From: JBCCEV01 sp039030125
GTDB lineage: Bacteria; Pseudomonadota; Gammaproteobacteria; Ga0077536
Length of the DNA: 26,280 nt
Assembly: GCA_039030125.1 (NCBI GenBank)
Contig: JBCCEV010000044.1
Span: forward strand, 1-26,280
Direction of reading: 5' to 3'
Made by a program: the position numbers and the translations under genes. The notes under the pieces were generated by a model. The model ran no database searches. It had not been told where the DNA came from and was given only the letters and a program-made list of their open reading frames with translations. This document shows, in pieces, positions 22,490 to 26,280 of the stretch. Within the stretch, counting starts at the first letter, position 1. The number at the start of each line of letters is the position of its first letter.

Positions 22490-25330
22490 TTACTCAATCG
22501 GGGTATTACTGAGTAGTGCATGTTGTACCGTTGCGATGAGGTCATCGAGGCGCTCGGGTTTGAGGTCTTGGAAACAAAATTCGCCGGGGGTGTCGGCATC
22601 ACCCGAATCGATAACGCCCTTGATCCCAAGGAAACCCGCGGCCCAGCGTGCAACGAACGGGCGGCCGTGGCGCTCGCTCAGCAATGTCAGATAACCCACG
22701 TCTTGCGCTCCCTGCATCACACCCTTGAGACGGAGCGAGGGCAGCGGACTTGAGATCCCTAATGGAACGCCGGAAAGGATCAGCGCCAAACGCTCTGGCG
22801 CATCCCAACCAGCTTTGCCCGCGAACCCGGTATACGTCGGTAGCCAGCCATCCGCCCCTAACAGCCAAGCATAAACGGCCAGCGCGCGATAACCTGACGG
22901 ACCGGCGGACACCCCGGGGCCTCCTCCATAAAGCCAGGTCTCGCCACCGACGCGTCGGGTGCGCTCACTCAACAAATTGCGATAACGAAAAAATGCGCTG
23001 GAGACGGTGTAAACGTCGATCACCTGATCGAGCGTGCGCCAATCATATTGGGGCCGAGAAACATCGGCACGATTTGCAAAGCGAACATTCTTCACGTCGG
23101 CCTGGGCAACGCCGGCCCGGAATTGTTCGTGAAACCAGCGCAGCGCCTGGAAATCTATTCGATCGCGAGGTTCATCGAGCGCCCAGTAACTCGAGCCCGG
23201 CGCATCGTCGTAAGCCGCCCACACGGCATGCTGTTTCCAGGTGTACTTGTTGTTTAAATAAAACTGAAATTGGGTGTGATGCCACCCGGCTCGCTCGGCA
23301 TGGCCCGCGAACAACTTCGCCGTGCGTTGTAGCGCGGCCGCGTAACGATCGTTCCAAGCTTGTTCTATGGGGGGTGCTTCATTGGCGTGTTGCGCCAGCG
23401 CTTGTCTGAAGCTTTGCTCGCTGTTACCAAAATCAACGCGCCCCAGATAATGTTCCTCGATGGGTAACGGCCAATTCTCGTGGACCGGTAAATAGGCGTG
23501 CCCCACGGGCCGGCCGGCCCCCGGTCCGAGATAGCGGTTTTTAGCGGTAAACGCATCACCGGTAAAAAGATCGTCGTAGCGCTGCTCGTAATGACTCCAG
23601 TCCACAGCTTGTAATTCTCCGCCGACCATCGCGATCCTTGGCGCCGCACCCTTGCCCACTAATGTGCCGCTTTGGCGATAGGGCACCAGATTCACCGTTG
23701 CCCGATGCCGGCGCGCTAACCGGTGGGTGTCATGAAGCACTTCTACGTAGGCCTTGGAATCGACATCAACGTCGAAGCCTGGGATCTGGCCATAGCCGTT
23801 GATTTCAATGGGAAATGGATCCTCGGGCAGCGTCAAGGGCAGAATATCAATTGCAATGTCAACCACATGCGTGCCGATATGAAGCCGCGCGCTGTAGGCG
23901 CCGGGCTCCGCGTCATGCGGAACAAAAAACTCGATCCACACACTCTGACTCTTTTGGTCCACGACGCCGTTCTCGGGATCGGGGATTGTTATCAACGAGC
24001 CGTTGCTTAACGGTAATAGATTAGCGCCGACCCAATTCGCCCCGTCCTGAACGTACCAGGTTTTAGCGATATGAAAGTTGCTCCAGTCAATTGCAATACC
24101 GTCGCGCTCAATAGGGTCAACACGTAAAGATGACTCAGCGGTCCCCGACAGCAACACTTCAAAGCACCGTAATTCGTTGCGCGCAACTTGAAAGCGCAAT
24201 TTGTTCGCGCCGTCCTGAGGTAACCCAGGCGCGGCAAATTCAATCGTCGGCGAATGCTTGATTGGACTAGCGCTGACGACGAAACTATCACCAGCGACGA
24301 ACGCGCGACGAGCAATCACGCCAAGCCAATCCACTTCGAAACCTGGGTGAGGTTCTGCTAAACCTATCCGTTGCACAACGGCGGGCGAGCGGTGCCCCAC
24401 CCTGTCGTAAGCGCGCAATGATATTGAAATCTGCTCACCGACCCATGATTGAGGAACTGAGATGGGAAATCGCTGGATCTCGCCGGCCGCGCCGGGACGT
24501 GGGAGCTGCCAGCGTGGTACTTGGAAATCGTCACCAACCGTAATCGCGTAACCAAAGGCCCTGCCATCCGCCCCGTCATCACGGGGTGCCACAACCTCGA
24601 TCCATATTCGATTGGAATCTAATGGATCTGAGCTCGTGGTGAATGACGGCGCGGAAGGCGGCGCACTTTGTTCCGGCCGCGCGTGAACTACAAGGACAGG
24701 TCGAAACCAGGGGATAAAAACCTCACGTGCCCAGACATCTTTATTGCCAAGAACCTGGCCTTGCGCATCGGCAATCGCGATCCCAAAACTGTCCAAAATT
24801 TGCGCTTGAACCACATCAGCATTTAGCGTCAGCCGGTAGCGACCCAGGCCTGCCGGTACCGTGCGCTTAGACCGAGGTGCACGAATTGATCCGCCTTCCC
24901 CAAATGTGACGCTCAAGAAATCACCAGCGGCTGCCGACCACGCCCTGGCATCGCCGCGCGGCGACAGGAACGAAACGCCACGATCACCATTCTCGATTGC
25001 CGCCGGTCCCTCTTGCCAGTCAACGGAAACCGAAGCATCGACGAATGTGCCCAGTGGCGTACCTGCTCGAGTAAAAAAGAGATCGGCCCTCTCGACCGCG
25101 TATCCCCGTAACGCCCGAGCATCTACCTTACCTAACCAAAAGTGCTCGATCCCTTTGATGCGTACCCTTTGATCACCACCAAAATTGAGACCGCGCTCGC
25201 CGGCAAAATCGACCACCGAAGCATCAGCGACGATGGGTAACTCAAACCGCTCTAGGCCTGGCTGTTCAACAGCATTGGAAGTCGCCGCGACAGATCCTAG
25301 AACTATCAGGACAGTCATCCGAACTAACAT
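22490..25330 (-). CDS. Large exported glycoside-hydrolase-like protein (DUF4091 type)
   Basis: A protein of about 946 residues with signal peptide MLVRMTVLIVLGSVAATSNA. The N-terminal 200 residues form a beta-rich domain with a DNRR/TGF-like pattern (VVDFAGERGLNFGG). A fibronectin-III-like segment follows at about 225-325. The EFFVPHDAEPGAYSARLHI segment and the C-terminal block (YWALDEPRD, WLYGGGPGVSAG, YAWLLGADGWLPTY, PSLRLKGVMQGAQDVGYL) match the layout of DUF4091 proteins, relatives of glycoside hydrolases such as GH123. It probably acts on an extracellular or periplasmic glycan; activity is unproven. ATG 25330 has GGGGA about 5 bp upstream. TTG 25342 and ATG 25336 are alternatives with poor spacing. 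It is probably transcribed with the downstream oxidoreductase gene. Confidence 0.8.
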   Translation of the reverse strand: MLVRMTVLIVLGSVAATSNAVEQPGLERFELPIVADASVVDFAGERGLNFGGDQRVRIKGIEHFWLGKVDARALRGYAVERADLFFTRAGTPLGTFVDASVSVDWQEGPAAIENGDRGVSFLSPRGDARAWSAAAGDFLSVTFGEGGSIRAPRSKRTVPAGLGRYRLTLNADVVQAQILDSFGIAIADAQGQVLGNKDVWAREVFIPWFRPVLVVHARPEQSAPPSAPSFTTSSDPLDSNRIWIEVVAPRDDGADGRAFGYAITVGDDFQVPRWQLPRPGAAGEIQRFPISVPQSWVGEQISISLRAYDRVGHRSPAVVQRIGLAEPHPGFEVDWLGVIARRAFVAGDSFVVSASPIKHSPTIEFAAPGLPQDGANKLRFQVARNELRCFEVLLSGTAESSLRVDPIERDGIAIDWSNFHIAKTWYVQDGANWVGANLLPLSNGSLITIPDPENGVVDQKSQSVWIEFFVPHDAEPGAYSARLHIGTHVVDIAIDILPLTLPEDPFPIEINGYGQIPGFDVDVDSKAYVEVLHDTHRLARRHRATVNLVPYRQSGTLVGKGAAPRIAMVGGELQAVDWSHYEQRYDDLFTGDAFTAKNRYLGPGAGRPVGHAYLPVHENWPLPIEEHYLGRVDFGNSEQSFRQALAQHANEAPPIEQAWNDRYAAALQRTAKLFAGHAERAGWHHTQFQFYLNNKYTWKQHAVWAAYDDAPGSSYWALDEPRDRIDFQALRWFHEQFRAGVAQADVKNVRFANRADVSRPQYDWRTLDQVIDVYTVSSAFFRYRNLLSERTRRVGGETWLYGGGPGVSAGPSGYRALAVYAWLLGADGWLPTYTGFAGKAGWDAPERLALILSGVPLGISSPLPSLRLKGVMQGAQDVGYLTLLSERHGRPFVARWAAGFLGIKGVIDSGDADTPGEFCFQDLKPERLDDLIATVQHALLSNTPIE

Positions 25331-25461
25331 GAGCATCCCCAAAAAACGCCCCAGACATCTTTAATCCTACCGCCCAGACGCAGGCCTAAGATTGCAGGGC
25401 GACCCAGGTAATACCGAACCCATGCAAGGATGATCGAGAACAGCGGAAATCGTTGGAATTA

Positions 25462-25478
25462 TGCGTCAACTTGACGCA
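25462..25478. repeat. Perfect 8-bp-arm palindrome
   Basis: TGCGTCAA-C-TTGACGCA is a perfect inverted repeat with a single central base, about 130 bp upstream of the DUF4091-type gene. It could be an operator for a dimeric regulator or part of a recombination site. Confidence 0.5.
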
Positions 25479-25627
25479 ATCTAAGAGGGTCGAGCGAGCA
25501 ACCATTATCCGATGCAGGGAGCAAACTTTGGAAATTGAAGCACTTAGCCCCGCCCACCACATCTTAATCCCCGGTTTTACACGTCATTTTGATGTGATCA
25601 ATCGCATCACTTTGATGCCTACTTGCT

Positions 25628-25634
25628 GTTATGC
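25628..25634 (+). other. Candidate integron recombination core at the cassette 5' edge
   Basis: GTTATGC, a frequent variant of the integron GTTRRRY core, is preceded by ACTTGCT as in attC right ends. It lies 17 bp before the next ORF, the usual cassette spacing. A matching left end for an upstream attC is not clear: near 25514 I see only a degenerate GCAGGGAGCAAACTT. Confidence 0.4.
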
Positions 25635-25651
25635 GTAATTAGTACCCTACG

Positions 25652-26227
25652 ATGTCGCAGTTCGAATTCCTGATGATTATTGCGTCGATTTTCGTAGCGA
25701 TCGCCATCACGGAAATCATTAGCTGGTGGGGGCAATTACTCCGCTCCGACCCATATCCACCTGTAAGCCGCATCCACTTGGCCTGGACAATCCTGTTTGT
25801 GTGCAACGCCGTTCTATATTGGAGTGGGTTCTGGCCGTACCGAGATATCGCTATAGAAAGCTACGGCCAAATTTGGATGCTTCTATTGCCAACGCTGTTC
25901 ATGATCCTTGTCGGCTATGCGCTAACCCCATCACCAACCGCACTAGCTGAACATAACGGCAAGTACTTTGACGAAAAACGAAAGACCATCTTTATTCCAT
26001 GGTCGGTGTTTATCCTACTCGCAGTCCTCGCCGACGCAGCGATTGTAGAATCGCCCACTTTGGAAGGTGCGGTGCCTGGTTTAGTCAGTATGGCGGTCTT
26101 CGTTTCGCTAATATTCCTTAGTAATCCGATTATCAATTACGTTGGCCTGGCATTCCTGTTCCTGTTACTTTTCCTCGTGCCAATTTTGTTGGGGTTCGAA
26201 GGTGGAATGGAATTCTTCGCCAACTGA
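25652..26227 (+). CDS. Multi-spanning membrane protein, probable integron cassette gene
   Basis: A 191-residue inner-membrane protein with about six hydrophobic helices (near 6-26, 40-60, 73-92, 112-134, 138-156 and 160-184). An acidic/basic loop (EHNGKYFDEKRK) lies between helices 3 and 4. I recognise no family. Some features recall small uncharacterised integral membrane proteins common in cassette arrays. The ORF is visibly more AT-rich than its neighbours. It starts 17 bp after a GTTATGC core and ends 9 bp before an attC-like GCCTAAC, so it fills nearly the whole interval, as cassette genes do. No clear Shine-Dalgarno precedes the ATG. Function is unknown. Confidence 0.75.
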   Translation: MSQFEFLMIIASIFVAIAITEIISWWGQLLRSDPYPPVSRIHLAWTILFVCNAVLYWSGFWPYRDIAIESYGQIWMLLLPTLFMILVGYALTPSPTALAEHNGKYFDEKRKTIFIPWSVFILLAVLADAAIVESPTLEGAVPGLVSMAVFVSLIFLSNPIINYVGLAFLFLLLFLVPILLGFEGGMEFFAN

Positions 26228-26236
26228 CGCAATTAC

Positions 26237-26280
26237 GCCTAACAAGTCGTTCGAACGGACACGTAACCGCTTACTCGTTC
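26237..26280 (+). other. Left half of an integron attC site, cut by the window end
   Basis: GCCTAACAAGTCGTTCGAAC begins with the RYYYAAC core (26237-26243) and continues with the AAGTCGTTC...CGGAC element seen in many attC sites, including that of aadA cassettes. A 10-bp palindrome, CGTTCGAACG, lies at 26248-26257. The right half with the complementary GTTRRRY core would lie just beyond the window. Confidence 0.75.

Larger units (their letters stand above)
25331..25651. other. 321-bp intergenic region with palindrome and cassette boundary
   Basis: There is no convincing gene; a 61-codon TTG-initiated frame at 25453-25638 has no ribosome-binding site or recognisable content. The region holds the divergent control region of the DUF4091-type gene, a perfect 17-bp palindrome at 25462-25478, a local hairpin (GTGAT...ATCAC) near 25583-25600, and a GTTATGC core at 25628-25634. 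The octamer TTATGCGT occurs twice, at 25459 and 25629. Confidence 0.5.

Noticed and set aside
25453..25638. A 61-codon + strand ORF starting at TTG
   Set aside because: It has no ribosome-binding site, its composition is not protein-like, and it overlaps the palindrome and the putative recombination core.

Overview
The window looks like chromosomal DNA of a free-living Gram-negative proteobacterium, most likely a marine or environmental gammaproteobacterium. That placement is an inference from an RTX type I secretion operon, a TorF-type porin with NtrC/sigma-54-like signals, and an integron-type attC end. There is no 16S gene or other firm taxonomic marker. Genes are densely packed on both strands. 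I saw no tRNA, rRNA, CRISPR array, transposase or phage gene.

Region 1 (1-10303, all +) is a secretion operon. A cadherin-like/RTX exoprotein, cut by the left window edge, has five 107-residue repeats. A 161-residue jelly-roll-like domain is inserted between repeats 3 and 4, and an RTX tail follows. It overlaps a TauD/TfdA-type Fe(II)/2-oxoglutarate dioxygenase gene, which is followed by a TPR plus ATP-grasp ligase-like protein, two unlike ABC exporter subunits and an HlyD-type adaptor. No TolC-type outer-membrane channel is present. My reading is a dedicated system that may modify its own substrate and export it through a heterodimeric ATPase resembling RtxB/RtxE. The ATPase motif defects are split between the two subunits.

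Region 2 (10300-15335) holds a membrane GGDEF-EAL protein convergent with the adaptor gene, a divergent SAM methyltransferase, a TorF-family porin and a small exported Ala-rich protein. The porin has two NtrC-like palindromes and a -24/-12 element upstream. The GGDEF-EAL protein could link the exoprotein to cyclic-di-GMP, but only proximity supports this.

Region 3 (15507-25330) is accessory metabolism. A CmcJ/NvfI-family oxygenase, a class V aminotransferase and an alpha/beta hydrolase are on +, and a MaoC-like protein is on -. A class I glutamine-amidotransferase-like protein and an N-acyl-D-amino-acid-deacylase-type amidohydrolase are on +. A luciferase-like flavin oxidoreductase and a large exported DUF4091-type protein are on -. 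The substrates cannot be read from sequence.

Region 4 (25628-26280) has the architecture of an integron gene cassette. A GTTATGC boundary lies 17 bp before a multi-spanning membrane protein gene, and a canonical attC left end begins 9 bp after its stop codon and runs off the window.
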